Shown here: positions 1 to 6,600 of the stretch, piece by piece
Position numbering within the stretch: position 1 is the stretch's first letter
Layout: the number at the start of each line of letters is the position of its first letter
Source: Flavobacteriaceae bacterium
Lineage (GTDB): Bacteria; Bacteroidota; Bacteroidia; Flavobacteriales; Flavobacteriaceae
Reading direction: 5' to 3'
NCBI GenBank assembly: GCA_030618945.1
Contig: JAUXCI010000106.1
Span: forward strand, 1-8,422
DNA length: 8,422 nucleotides
Program-made: the position numbers and the translations under genes
Notes under the pieces: generated by a model
The model's database searches: none
What the model saw: the letters and a program-made list of their open reading frames with translations, nothing else
What the model was told of the DNA's origin: nothing

Positions 1-150
1 ATTGTTGATATAGTATAGGTTCTGAAATTCATCCACACCGATAAAAATTTCCGCTTCAAGAGGAATTTTTAAAATAAAAGGCGCATTAATTTCTTGAGAA
101 ATTATTGGAAAACAACTTAACCATAATAAAATGAAGGCTATATTTTTCAT
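1..150 (-). CDS. N-terminal part of a secreted protein of unknown function (cut by window edge)
   Basis: The first 50 codons of a minus-strand gene are present; the rest lies beyond the window start. It begins with ATG at 150-148, and the reading frame stays open to base 1. The protein starts MKNIAFILLWLSCFPIISQE, which is a short basic start, a hydrophobic core and a polar end, so it looks like a Sec signal peptide. Cleavage near the SQE residues (about 18-20) would fit the many flavobacterial exported proteins whose mature form starts at or next to Gln. Cys13 is preceded by WLS rather than a canonical lipobox, so a lipoprotein is less likely. The mature part contains IFIGVDEFQNLYYINN, which resembles a beta-strand repeat of secreted propeller-like proteins, but no family can be assigned. 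The gene follows metK on the same strand after 124 bp and could be co-transcribed or have its own promoter. It was too short for a standard ORF list. Confidence 0.7.
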   Translation of the reverse strand, partial: MKNIAFILLWLSCFPIISQEINAPFILKIPLEAEIFIGVDEFQNLYYINN

Positions 151-164
151 TCTCTTCAGCTTAA

Positions 165-172
165 CAAAGCTA
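165..172 (-). promoter_or_regulatory. Possible -7 promoter element for the secreted-protein gene
   Basis: On the minus strand this reads TAGCTTTG, an exact match to the Bacteroidota -7 consensus TAnnTTTG, 14 nt before the ATG at 150. Only a weak CTG sits where the -33 TTG is expected. Such an 8-mer is not rare in AT-rich DNA, so the gene may instead be read through from metK. Confidence 0.3.
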
Positions 173-195
173 CAAAATACAATAAATAAACAGGT

Positions 196-209
196 CAGCT
201 ATTTAGCTG
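196..209. repeat. Small palindrome between metK and the secreted-protein gene
   Basis: CAGCTATTTAGCTG is a perfect inverted repeat (CAGCT, 4-nt loop, AGCTG). On the metK strand it is followed by a T-rich stretch, so it could be a weak terminator for metK. The stem is only 5 bp before two mismatches, and the T-rich run is interrupted. On the plus strand the stem extends through two G-U pairs, but no plus-strand gene ends here. Apart from this palindrome, the 151-274 gap shows no further structure that I can support. Confidence 0.3.
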
Positions 210-274
210 GTCATGTTTACGGGTAAATTAGGCTAGATGTTGGCAAAAATTAGTTTTAAAACAGTACCTCAGGT

Positions 275-1528
275 TTATAGGTTAAAAGCAGATTTAATTT
301 TTTCGACAAAATCCAGTTTTTCCCAGGTAAATAGCTCGACCTCTAGTGATTTTGTACCCGAATAAGGGGAATAAAAGGTTTTTATCACCTTTTGCGGCGT
401 TCTTCCCATGTGTCCGTAAGCCGCCGTTTCGCTATAGATTGGGTTACGCAATTTTAGTCTTTTTTCAATAGCCGCTGGTCGCATGTCAAAAAGACTTTCA
501 ACAAGCCTTGAGATCTCGCCATCGTTTTTATCCACTTTAGACGTGTTATAAGTCTCCACGTTGATTGATGTCGGTTCTGCCACCCCAATAGCATAAGATA
601 CCTGTACTAGTATCTGATCACAAACTCCGGCCGCCACCATATTCTTTGCAATATGTCGGGCAGCATAAGCAGCTGATCTGTCCACTTTACTCGGATCCTT
701 ACCGCTAAATGCACCTCCACCATGAGCACCTTTACCGCCATAGGTATCTACAATAATTTTTCTACCTGTAAGCCCGGTGTCTCCATGAGGTCCACCAATT
801 ACAAATTTACCCGTTGGGTTAATGTGGTATTTTATCTTATCATTGAAAAGTAGCTGAATGTTTTCAGGTAATTCAGCAACTACCCGTGGAATCAAAATAT
901 TGATGATGTCATGCTTAATTTTGGCAAGCATTTTTTTATCTTCATCAAACTCGTCATGTTGGGTTGATAATACAATTGTATCTATTCTCATAGGTACTCC
1001 ATCATCGGAATACTCAATGGTTACTTGACTTTTAGCATCAGGACGTAAGTAATTAATCTCTGAATTTTCTCTTCTAAGAACTGCTAACTCTTGCAGTAAC
1101 CTATGACTCAGGTCCAAAGCAAGCGGCATAAAATTTTCCGTTTCATTTGTTGCATAGCCAAACATCATACCTTGATCTCCGGCTCCCTGATCTTCGTCAG
1201 TTCCTCTGTCAACACCTTGGTTAATGTCTTGAGATTGCTCATGAATTAGCGAGATCACGCCACAACTTTCTCCTTCAAACTTATATTCTCCCTTGGTATA
1301 GCCAATTTTCTTTATGGTTTCCCTCGCAATTATCGGGGCATCAATATAGGTTGTAGTTTTAACCTCTCCCGCCAGAATTACCTGACCCGTTGTTACCATG
1401 GTCTCGCACGCAACTTTAGCATTGGGATCAAAGGCTAAAAAATTATCAAGTAAATGATCTGAAATTTGATCCGCTACTTTATCAGGGTGCCCTTCAGACA
1501 CAGATTCGGATGTAAACAAATATGACAT
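275..1528 (-). CDS. metK: S-adenosylmethionine synthetase (methionine adenosyltransferase)
   Basis: This cytoplasmic enzyme makes SAM from methionine and ATP, releasing phosphate and diphosphate. The protein has 417 residues and is full length for the Bacteroidota form, somewhat longer than the 384-residue E. coli enzyme. Family motifs are clear: GHPDK at 13-17 near the N-terminus (ATP and metal site), [12 protein letters not shown] at 115-126 (methionine/ATP-binding signature), and the glycine-rich loop [19 protein letters not shown] at 270-288 (triphosphate-binding signature). All three expected domains are present with no frameshift. The start ATG (1528-1526) gives [17 protein letters not shown], the usual family N-terminus. 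There is no Shine-Dalgarno sequence, only an A-rich leader, which is normal for this phylum. The 5' leader carries a SAM-II aptamer and a promoter, so the product probably feeds back on its own gene. The diverging metY and the downstream met operon place it within a methionine locus. Confidence 0.98.
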   Translation of the reverse strand: MSYLFTSESVSEGHPDKVADQISDHLLDNFLAFDPNAKVACETMVTTGQVILAGEVKTTTYIDAPIIARETIKKIGYTKGEYKFEGESCGVISLIHEQSQDINQGVDRGTDEDQGAGDQGMMFGYATNETENFMPLALDLSHRLLQELAVLRRENSEINYLRPDAKSQVTIEYSDDGVPMRIDTIVLSTQHDEFDEDKKMLAKIKHDIINILIPRVVAELPENIQLLFNDKIKYHINPTGKFVIGGPHGDTGLTGRKIIVDTYGGKGAHGGGAFSGKDPSKVDRSAAYAARHIAKNMVAAGVCDQILVQVSYAIGVAEPTSINVETYNTSKVDKNDGEISRLVESLFDMRPAAIEKRLKLRNPIYSETAAYGHMGRTPQKVIKTFYSPYSGTKSLEVELFTWEKLDFVEKIKSAFNL

Positions 1529-1564
1529 TCTTATGTTTTTGTGAGAAATTGAATTGAGAGAACC

Positions 1565-1604
1565 AAAAAATGCAAAAGAAGAATTACCGCTTTAGCATTT
1601 TTTT
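1565..1604 (-). terminator. Terminator-like hairpin overlapping the 3' half of the SAM-II aptamer
   Basis: On the minus strand ATGCTAAAG (1598-1590) can pair with CTTTTGCAT (1578-1570) around an 11-nt loop, with one T-T mismatch. The 3' arm runs into a T-tract (1569-1565), and an A-tract lies before the 5' arm. The shape is that of an AT-rich intrinsic terminator, but it is weak. Its 5' arm is the conserved GCTAAAG strand of the SAM-II pseudoknot, so the hairpin and the ligand-bound aptamer exclude each other. Whether it is the working expression platform is inference. Confidence 0.35.
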
Positions 1605-1640
1605 ACAGAGGTTGCAATCAGTTCAAATTTTTCCTCAGGA
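1587..1640 (-). promoter_or_regulatory. SAM-II (metA/SAM-alpha) riboswitch upstream of metK
   Basis: The minus strand shows the compact SAM-II layout. The P1 5' strand is GAGG (1636-1633). It is followed by the loop ATTTGAACTGATTGCAA, the P1 3' strand CCTC (1611-1608), an A-rich junction and the conserved 3' strand ATGCTAAAGCGG (1598-1587). The words ATTTG, GATTGCAA and GCTAAAG in this order and spacing are diagnostic of the class as I remember it. The aptamer begins about where a transcript from the 1650-1657 promoter element would start, and lies about 58 nt before the metK ATG. SAM-II elements usually repress downstream met genes when SAM is bound, so feedback control of SAM synthesis is the expected role. 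The pseudoknot P2 pairing was not worked out base by base. Confidence 0.82.
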
Positions 1641-1649
1641 TTATGTTTG

Positions 1650-1681
1650 CAAAGTTAACAAATTTAAAATCATAGAATCAA
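1650..1681 (-). promoter_or_regulatory. metK promoter (TTG - 21 nt - TAACTTTG)
   Basis: On the minus strand a TTG at 1681-1679 is followed after 21 nt by TAACTTTG at 1657-1650. This matches the Bacteroidota promoter consensus TTG / TAnnTTTG in sequence and approximate spacing. Transcription would begin near 1643, immediately before the SAM-II aptamer, which supports both calls. Confidence 0.65.
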
Positions 1682-1719
1682 GATTTTCGAAAATAAATAT
1701 TTTTGTAAGGATTAATTTA

Positions 1720-1727
1720 TATATTTG
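1720..1727 (+). promoter_or_regulatory. -7 element of the metY leader promoter
   Basis: TATATTTG matches TAnnTTTG exactly and lies 11 nt before the ATG of the leader peptide (1739). A TTG is present upstream (1704-1706), but at 13 nt the spacing is shorter than usual, so the -33 element is uncertain. The position fits a very short leader before the leader ORF. It points away from the metK promoter, making 1658-1719 a divergent control region. Confidence 0.45.
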
Positions 1728-1738
1728 CCCCTGATAAA

Positions 1739-1810
1739 ATGAAGAATATTAATTTAAATATGGTAAAAATGATGATGCGCTTTTGGACGCAGAGGATTTG
1801 TATGCTATAA
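1739..1810 (+). CDS. Methionine-rich leader peptide of the metY attenuator
   Basis: A 23-codon ORF from ATG 1739-1741 to TAA 1808-1810. It encodes a peptide that starts MKNINLNMVKMMMRFW and ends TQRICML, with six methionines in 23 residues including three consecutive Met codons at 1769-1777. Rare Trp and Cys codons are also present. No protein function is expected. The act of translation would sense the supply of charged methionyl-tRNA. The triple Met lies exactly 12 nt before CAGAGG (1790-1795), one strand of an antiterminator, and the stop codon lies 21 nt before the terminator stem. A ribosome paused on the Met codons would leave CAGAGG just exposed, whereas a ribosome at the stop would cover it. 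An internal ATG at 1760 would give a 16-residue version with the same logic. There is no Shine-Dalgarno sequence. Translation is inferred from this arrangement. Confidence 0.75.
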   Translation: MKNINLNMVKMMMRFWTQRICML

Positions 1811-1839
1811 TTTAATTGATCATATATAAAGAACCTCTG
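1790..1839 (+). promoter_or_regulatory. Antiterminator pairing of the metY attenuator
   Basis: CAGAGG (1790-1795, inside the leader ORF) is complementary to CCTCTG (1834-1839), which is the core of the terminator 5' arm. The pairing continues after a small internal loop with TTTGTAT (1797-1803) against ATATAAA (1824-1830), seven pairs including one G-U. This 13-pair structure cannot coexist with the terminator. It should form when the leader ribosome is held on the Met codons, allowing transcription into metY. Confidence 0.7.
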
Positions 1840-1862
1840 ATAATAATCAGAGGTTTTTTTTT
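1832..1862 (+). terminator. Intrinsic terminator (attenuator) before metY
   Basis: A perfect 10-bp stem AACCTCTGAT / ATCAGAGGTT (1832-1841 and 1846-1855) with loop AATA is followed directly by seven T (1856-1862). It starts 21 nt after the leader-peptide stop codon and ends 187 nt before the metY start. It is the strongest textbook terminator in the window. No complete gene ends upstream of it on this strand, which argues for a conditional role. Confidence 0.92.
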
Positions 1863-1933
1863 GCCCAAAAAATAAATAATACAATGTAAATTTTTAACAA
1901 ATAACCCTATGAGTATGAATAACAAAATGATAA

Positions 1934-1991
1934 GGTATTGCCATATACGTTGAATAAAAAATACTTATTTTTGTGTCCCTTTGGTAATACC
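1934..1991. repeat. Inverted repeat flanking a possible proximal metY promoter
   Basis: GGTATTGCC (1934-1942) and GGTAATACC (1983-1991) are complementary over nine positions with one G-T wobble, separated by 40 nt. The interval holds a TATTTTTG element at 1966-1973. It could be a long-range RNA stem, a pair of protein-binding sites, or chance. No neighbouring regulator gene helps to decide. Confidence 0.3.
1966..1973 (+). promoter_or_regulatory. Possible second, proximal metY promoter element
   Basis: TATTTTTG matches TAnnTTTG, and transcription would start near 1980, about 70 nt before the metY ATG. No TTG lies at a standard distance (the nearest are 13 and 25 nt away). If real, it would bypass the attenuator and give basal metY expression. 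Confidence 0.3.
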
Positions 1992-2049
1992 GTATAAACA
2001 AGGACATTTTATTAAAGAAAACTTAGCTAAAAAAAATAAATATAAAATT

Positions 2050-3324
2050 ATGAGCGATCAAAATATTGCAACAAAGGCTTTACATGCCGGACACGATACA
2101 ACCCAAACTTTAGGAACCAGAGCTGTACCTATTTATCAATCCACTTCTTATGTTTTTAATGATACCGATCACGCAGCCAATTTATTTTCACTGGCGGAAC
2201 TGGGATTTATTTATACCAGACTGAATAATCCGACCAATGATATTTTACAAAAGAGACTTGCTGAAATAGAAGGCGGTATAGGAGCTGTAGTTTTTGCCTC
2301 AGGCACTTCTGCCATATCAACGGGTTTGCTAACCTTGTTAAAAGCCGGAGATCATATTGTTGCGTCGAGCAGTCTTTATGGCGGAACGTATAACTTATTG
2401 AATGTAACCTTGCCAAGGTTAGGAATAACAACCACTTTTGTCAACGCTGCAGACCCTGAGAATTTTGGAAAAGCCGTTCAGGACAATACCCGCGCTTTTT
2501 TTGTGGAGTCATTAGGAAATCCTAAACTGGATGTTTTGGATCTTGAAGCCATATCCAAAGAAGCCAAGGGAGCCAAAGTTCCTTTTATCGTAGATAATAC
2601 AGTTGCGACCCCCGCCCTTTTAAATCCGATTAAGCACGGAGCGGATATAGTTATTCACTCACTTACCAAATATATTGGTGGACAAGGAAATTCCTTGGGT
2701 GGAGTGATCATTGATGCTGGAACTTTTGATTGGTCAAATGGTAAATTTCCCGAGTTCACTGAGCCATCTGCTGGTTATCACGGATTGGTTTATCATGAAG
2801 CCCTTGGTGCCGCATCTTATACCTTTAAATTGATTCTTGAAGGACTAAGAGATTTTGGTGGTGCCTTGAGCCCGTTTAACGCTTTTCAGATTATTCAAGG
2901 CCTGGAAACTCTTTCAGTAAGGATCAAACAGCACAGTGAAAATGCCCTGAGCCTTGCGAAATGGCTGGAGGGAAGACCTGAAGTATCTTGGGTAAATTAT
3001 CCAGGATTGGAGGGCAGCCCCTATAAGAAGCTAGCCGATAAATATTTGCCTAAGGGCCAAAGCGGGATTGTTTGTTTTGGCATTAATGGAGGCTTTGAAG
3101 CCGCAAAAAAATTCACCGATGCGACTGAATTATTCTCATTACTTGCGAACATTGGCGATACGAAATCACTGATTATTCACCCTGCAAGTACTACTCACCA
3201 ACAGCTTACTGTAGAACAACAGTCCGATGCAGGTGTAGGTCAAGACCTGATTAGGTTGTCTGTAGGTATTGAAAATATTGAGGACTTAAAAAGGGATTTG
3301 GAAAATGCGTTTAAAAGTTTGTAG
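2050..3324 (+). CDS. metY: O-acetylhomoserine aminocarboxypropyltransferase (O-acetylhomoserine sulfhydrylase)
   Basis: This cytoplasmic PLP enzyme of the Cys/Met-metabolism family (fold type I) forms homocysteine from O-acetylhomoserine and sulfide. From the ATG at 2050 the protein has 424 residues, normal for MetY. An in-frame TTG at 1981 would add 23 Lys-rich residues not typical of the family, and a transcript from 1966-1973 would barely include it. The N-terminus MSDQNIATKALHAGHD is the family start. Visible motifs are YTRLNNPT around 55-62 (Tyr/Arg phosphate contacts), FASGTSA near 82-88, VDNTVATP at 181-188, SLTKYIGGQGNS with PLP-lysine Lys207, and the C-terminal IHPASTTHQQL and LIRLSVGIE. 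The long segment around 230-280 (GYHGLVYHE) is typical of MetY and absent from MetB/MetZ. It is preceded by the Met-leader attenuator and ends at its own terminator, so it forms a separate transcript from the downstream met operon. Confidence 0.96.
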   Translation: MSDQNIATKALHAGHDTTQTLGTRAVPIYQSTSYVFNDTDHAANLFSLAELGFIYTRLNNPTNDILQKRLAEIEGGIGAVVFASGTSAISTGLLTLLKAGDHIVASSSLYGGTYNLLNVTLPRLGITTTFVNAADPENFGKAVQDNTRAFFVESLGNPKLDVLDLEAISKEAKGAKVPFIVDNTVATPALLNPIKHGADIVIHSLTKYIGGQGNSLGGVIIDAGTFDWSNGKFPEFTEPSAGYHGLVYHEALGAASYTFKLILEGLRDFGGALSPFNAFQIIQGLETLSVRIKQHSENALSLAKWLEGRPEVSWVNYPGLEGSPYKKLADKYLPKGQSGIVCFGINGGFEAAKKFTDATELFSLLANIGDTKSLIIHPASTTHQQLTVEQQSDAGVGQDLIRLSVGIENIEDLKRDLENAFKSL

Positions 3325-3329
3325 ATTTT

Positions 3330-3366
3330 AAAGTTGTCGATCCCGCCCGGGACCGACAACTTTTAT
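3330..3366 (+). terminator. Intrinsic terminator after metY
   Basis: Starting 5 nt after the metY stop, AAAGTTGTCG (3330-3339) pairs perfectly with CGACAACTTT (3354-3363). Inside it, after one mismatch, TCCC pairs with GGGA around the loop GCCC. The T-tract is short (3361-3364) and partly in the stem, so efficiency may depend on the very stable GC-rich top. It separates metY from the SAM-I operon. Confidence 0.85.
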
Positions 3367-3376
3367 AAAACTAAAA

Positions 3377-3407
3377 TTGTGCAGAATCGAATAATTGTGT
3401 TTCTTTG
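3377..3407 (+). promoter_or_regulatory. Promoter of the SAM-I controlled operon
   Basis: TTG at 3377-3379 and TTTCTTTG at 3400-3407 are separated by 20 nt. The -7 box has one mismatch to TAnnTTTG. Transcription would start near 3413, about 20 nt before riboswitch P1. No better match lies between the metY terminator and the aptamer. Confidence 0.5.
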
Positions 3408-3434
3408 CATCGAAGTTCATCAAAATAAGATATT

Positions 3435-3530
3435 GTTATTCAGAAAGGCCGAGGGATTAGACCCGTTGAAGCCTTAGCAACCCTTTAGATATAAAGAAGG
3501 TGCTAAATTCTACCCATTAGGAAAGATAAC
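3435..3530 (+). promoter_or_regulatory. SAM-I (S-box) riboswitch
   Basis: The S-box core is plain. P1 is GTTATT (3435-3440) with GATAAC (3525-3530). P2 is AAGGC (3445-3449) with GCCTT (3471-3475), containing the kink-turn GA and an inner GGG/CCC. The conserved GCAACC follows at 3477-3482. P3 is CTTTA-gata-TAAAG (3483-3496), then AAGGTGCTAAATTC and GGAAAGATAAC. The order matches the S-box consensus throughout. It lies about 118 nt upstream of the fusion gene start. It should switch the homoserine/O-acetylhomoserine fusion gene and metZ off when SAM is plentiful. Known SAM-I elements act mostly through transcription termination, but no terminator with a good T-tract follows here. Confidence 0.95.
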
Positions 3531-3558
3531 CAAGACTCAATAAAATTTATAACTTTCC
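3520..3558 (+). promoter_or_regulatory. Alternative pairing competing with SAM-I P1/P4
   Basis: GGAAAGATAA (3520-3529), the 3' side of P4 and P1, can instead pair with TTAT (3547-3550) and CTTTCC (3553-3558) with a two-A bulge, ten pairs in all. This would be the SAM-free conformation. When SAM locks P1, the CTTTCC strand is released and could pair with GGAAGG (3605-3610, one G-U) next to the AGGAGG motif. This switching model is inference from complementarity only. Confidence 0.4.
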
Positions 3559-3592
3559 CTTTCTCATAATAATTTCTACAAAAACTTAATTC

Positions 3593-3623
3593 ATCTGAAC
3601 CTTTGGAAGGAGGTCCTTCAGAT
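3593..3623 (+). promoter_or_regulatory. Hairpin carrying an AGGAGGT motif before the fusion gene
   Basis: ATCTGAA (3593-3599) pairs with TTCAGAT (3617-3623). Inside, CCT can pair with AGG, leaving a TCC bulge. The right side contains AGGAGGT (3608-3614), a full anti-16S match that is unusual in this phylum and 33 nt from the start codon, too far for a normal ribosome site. Only a short T-run follows, so it is a poor intrinsic terminator. It may be the expression platform of the riboswitch. Confidence 0.4.
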
Positions 3624-3647
3624 TTCACAAATTAAATAGTACAGAAA

Positions 3648-6600
3648 TTGAAGAATTTATTATATATATCACAGCAAAATTTCACTACCGAATCGGGGTA
3701 TTTTTATCCTGAATTTGAACTTTCATATCAATTGTTTGGTCAAGCACTGGGTGAGGCCCCAGTTGTATTGGTGAATCACGCCTTAACTGGAAATTCAAAT
3801 GTAGCAGGAGATACAGGTTGGTGGAAGTCCTTAATTGGGCTGGGAAAAGTAATTGATACTAGCAAGTATACGATAATTGGATTCAACATCCCGGGCAATG
3901 GCTATGATGATATTGAAAAGAATAGAATTGACAATTATAAGGATTTTACCGCCAGGGATATTGCAAGATTGTTTGGACAAGGGCTGGAAGAGATCGGTGT
4001 AAATCGATTATATGCGGCCATTGGAGGATCTTTAGGTGGAGGAATAGCATGGGAGCTCGCTGTTCTTTACCCTAATCTGATTGAAAACCTGATACCCGTA
4101 GCCTCTGACTGGAAAGCTTCAGACTGGATTCTTGCGCATAATAAAACCCAACAACAGATCTTGTCAAATTCTAGCAAACCAGTTCATGACGCCAGAATGA
4201 TGGCGATGCTATTTTATAGAACCGCGGATTCTTTTAAAGAAAAATTTAACAGAACGAGAAACGAGGAACAGGGAAATTTCAACACAGAAAGTTGGTTGTT
4301 ACACCATGGTGAAAAGCTGGAAAACAGATTTTCTCTACCCACCTATAAAATGATGAATCATTTGCTTAGTTCTGTGGATATCACTCGCAACAGAGGAACT
4401 TTCAATGAAGTTGTTAGCCAGATCAAATCCAGGATCTTTCAAGTAGGGGTAGATTCTGATTTTTTCTTTGTGCCAAAAGAAAATAAAGAAACGCAGAAGC
4501 TATTGAATGAAGCCGGGATTGAAAACCGATATGAAGAAATAAAATCTATTCACGGGCATGACGCATTTTTAATCGAATTTGAACAATTGGCAAAAATTTT
4601 AGGACCGGTCTTTACACAACCTAAAACCAAAAGCCTTAAGAAGAAACAAATCAAGGTGTTGAAGTTTGGAGGCAAATCCTTGGCTAATGGTGAAGGTGTT
4701 GAAAGGGTTGTAGAAATCATAAGTGACAGAATAAAAGCGGATGAAAATTTTACAGTTGTTCTTTCAGCACGGGGAGGTTCTACGGATGTTTTGGAAAAGA
4801 TTTTGGAAGAGGCAAAAAATAATGAGCCTTATCAAGAGCTGTTTGAATCCTTTAAAACATATCAAAACGTTCCAGCTCCAGGCTTGGATTTTAAGCATGA
4901 ATTTTCCTTATTAAGTCAAATCTTTGAAGGGGTTCAATTGCTTGGAGATTACAGCCAGAAGATCAAAGACCGTGTTTTGGCTCAAGGGGAAGTTTTATCG
5001 GTAAAACTACTAAGTCATTTGTTAAATGACAAAGGCATAGCGACTACGGCTGTTGATTCAAGAAAATTATTTAAAACTGACAATAATTTTGGTGACGCCT
5101 TTATTTTGGATGATGTTTCTAAGGAGAATGTAAAGAAACACTATGGCAAGAACGGACATTCCTTACAAGTGATTACAGGATTTATCGCGTCAAACGGAAA
5201 GGGTGAAACAACCACTTTAGGGAGAAATGGAAGTAACTATTCTGCCGCTTTGTTAGCCAATTACCTCGATGCTGCTGAATTAGAGAATTATACGCATGTC
5301 AATGGAATCTATACGGCCAACCCAGATCTGGTTTCCAATGCGCAAATGATTGAAGAACTCACCTATCAGGAAGCAAATGAACTGGCAAGTTTTGGCGCCA
5401 ATATCTTACACGCCAAAACCATTATACCTTTGGTTGAGAAGAATATTCCGTTAAGGCTATTGAATACCTTTGACAAGAATAATAAAGGAACTTTGATTAA
5501 ATCTCATGCCACAAAGAAAGGCATCAGATCGGTTACGGTTCAAAATAATGTCTCCTTGATCAATCTAGAAGGGCGTGGATTGTTGGGAAAAATTGGTGTA
5601 GACGCAAGAATCTTTTCATCTTTAGGCAAAGCCGGTGTCAATGTGAGTATTATCTCACAGGGTTCCTCAGAAAGAGGAATAGGTTTTGTGGTCAATTCAA
5701 ATGATGCCATGCTGGCAAAGGAAGCGCTGGAACAGGAGTTTGCACTCGATCTTAAAATGAAAGACGTTACCAGGATCCACGTAAAGGATGAACTTGCTAT
5801 TGTATCCATTATTGGTCAGAATCTTTCTAATTTTCACAAAGCTTATAATGCGCTGTCTGTCAATAAAATAAGCCCTGTACTGATCAACAATACGGTTACA
5901 GGAGATAATATTTGTTTGGTATTGGAAGAAAAGGATCTCAATAAAGCGGTGAATGTGATTCACGGGCAGATTTTTGGCGTTTCTACCAACATTAACATTG
6001 CAATTTTTGGTGTAGGGTTAGTAGGAGGAACGCTGATAGAACAGATTTTGAAAAGCAAGCAGAATATTTTAAAAAGAAGAAATATTAACATCAATATTTT
6101 TGCCCTGAGCAATTCAAAGAGACTTTTGTTGAACAAAGATGGTATAGATACGAATTGGTCAGAGGGACTGCAACAGGTAACGAAAGAAGGGTTTACCATA
6201 AATGATGTGATTGGTTTTGCCAGAAATAATCATTTGGAGAATTTGATTGCCGTGGATAATACAGCAAGCAGAGATTTTATACAAAACTATATCCCCTTGG
6301 CAGAGAATGGATTTGACCTGGTTTCTTCAAATAAAATTGCGAATACGGTGGAATTCTCTTTTTATAAAGAACTTAGAAATTCGCTTAAAAGGAATGAGAA
6401 GAACTATTTATATGAGACCAATGTGGGTGCAGGCTTGCCCTTGGTAGATACCATTAAATTGTTGCATCATTCTGGGGAAAATATAACCAGGATCAACGGA
6501 GTGTTCTCAGGATCCTTGAGTTATTTGTTTAATAATTTTTCGGATCAGGAAAAGGATTTTAGTGAGATCTTACAGGAAGCCGTAGACAAGGGTTTTACTG

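Noticed and set aside
1832..1862. Reading the 1832-1862 hairpin as an ordinary bidirectional terminator between genes
   Set aside because: metK diverges away from this point and no full gene ends before it on the plus strand. With the leader ORF and antiterminator upstream, a conditional attenuator explains it better.
1909..1953. A 14-codon ORF with three Met codons (MSMNNKMIRYCHIR), possibly a second leader peptide
   Set aside because: No terminator with a T-tract follows and no consecutive Met codons occur. An ORF this short is expected by chance in AT-rich DNA.
1981..2049. Upstream TTG start for metY adding 23 residues
   Set aside because: The extension is Lys-rich and unlike MetY N-termini, while ATG 2050 gives the standard family start MSDQNIATKALHAGHD. 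The TTG overlaps the predicted transcription start region.
3608..3614. AGGAGGT taken as the ribosome binding site of the fusion gene
   Set aside because: It is 33 nt from the only usable start (TTG 3648), and no ATG, GTG or TTG lies at the right distance after it.
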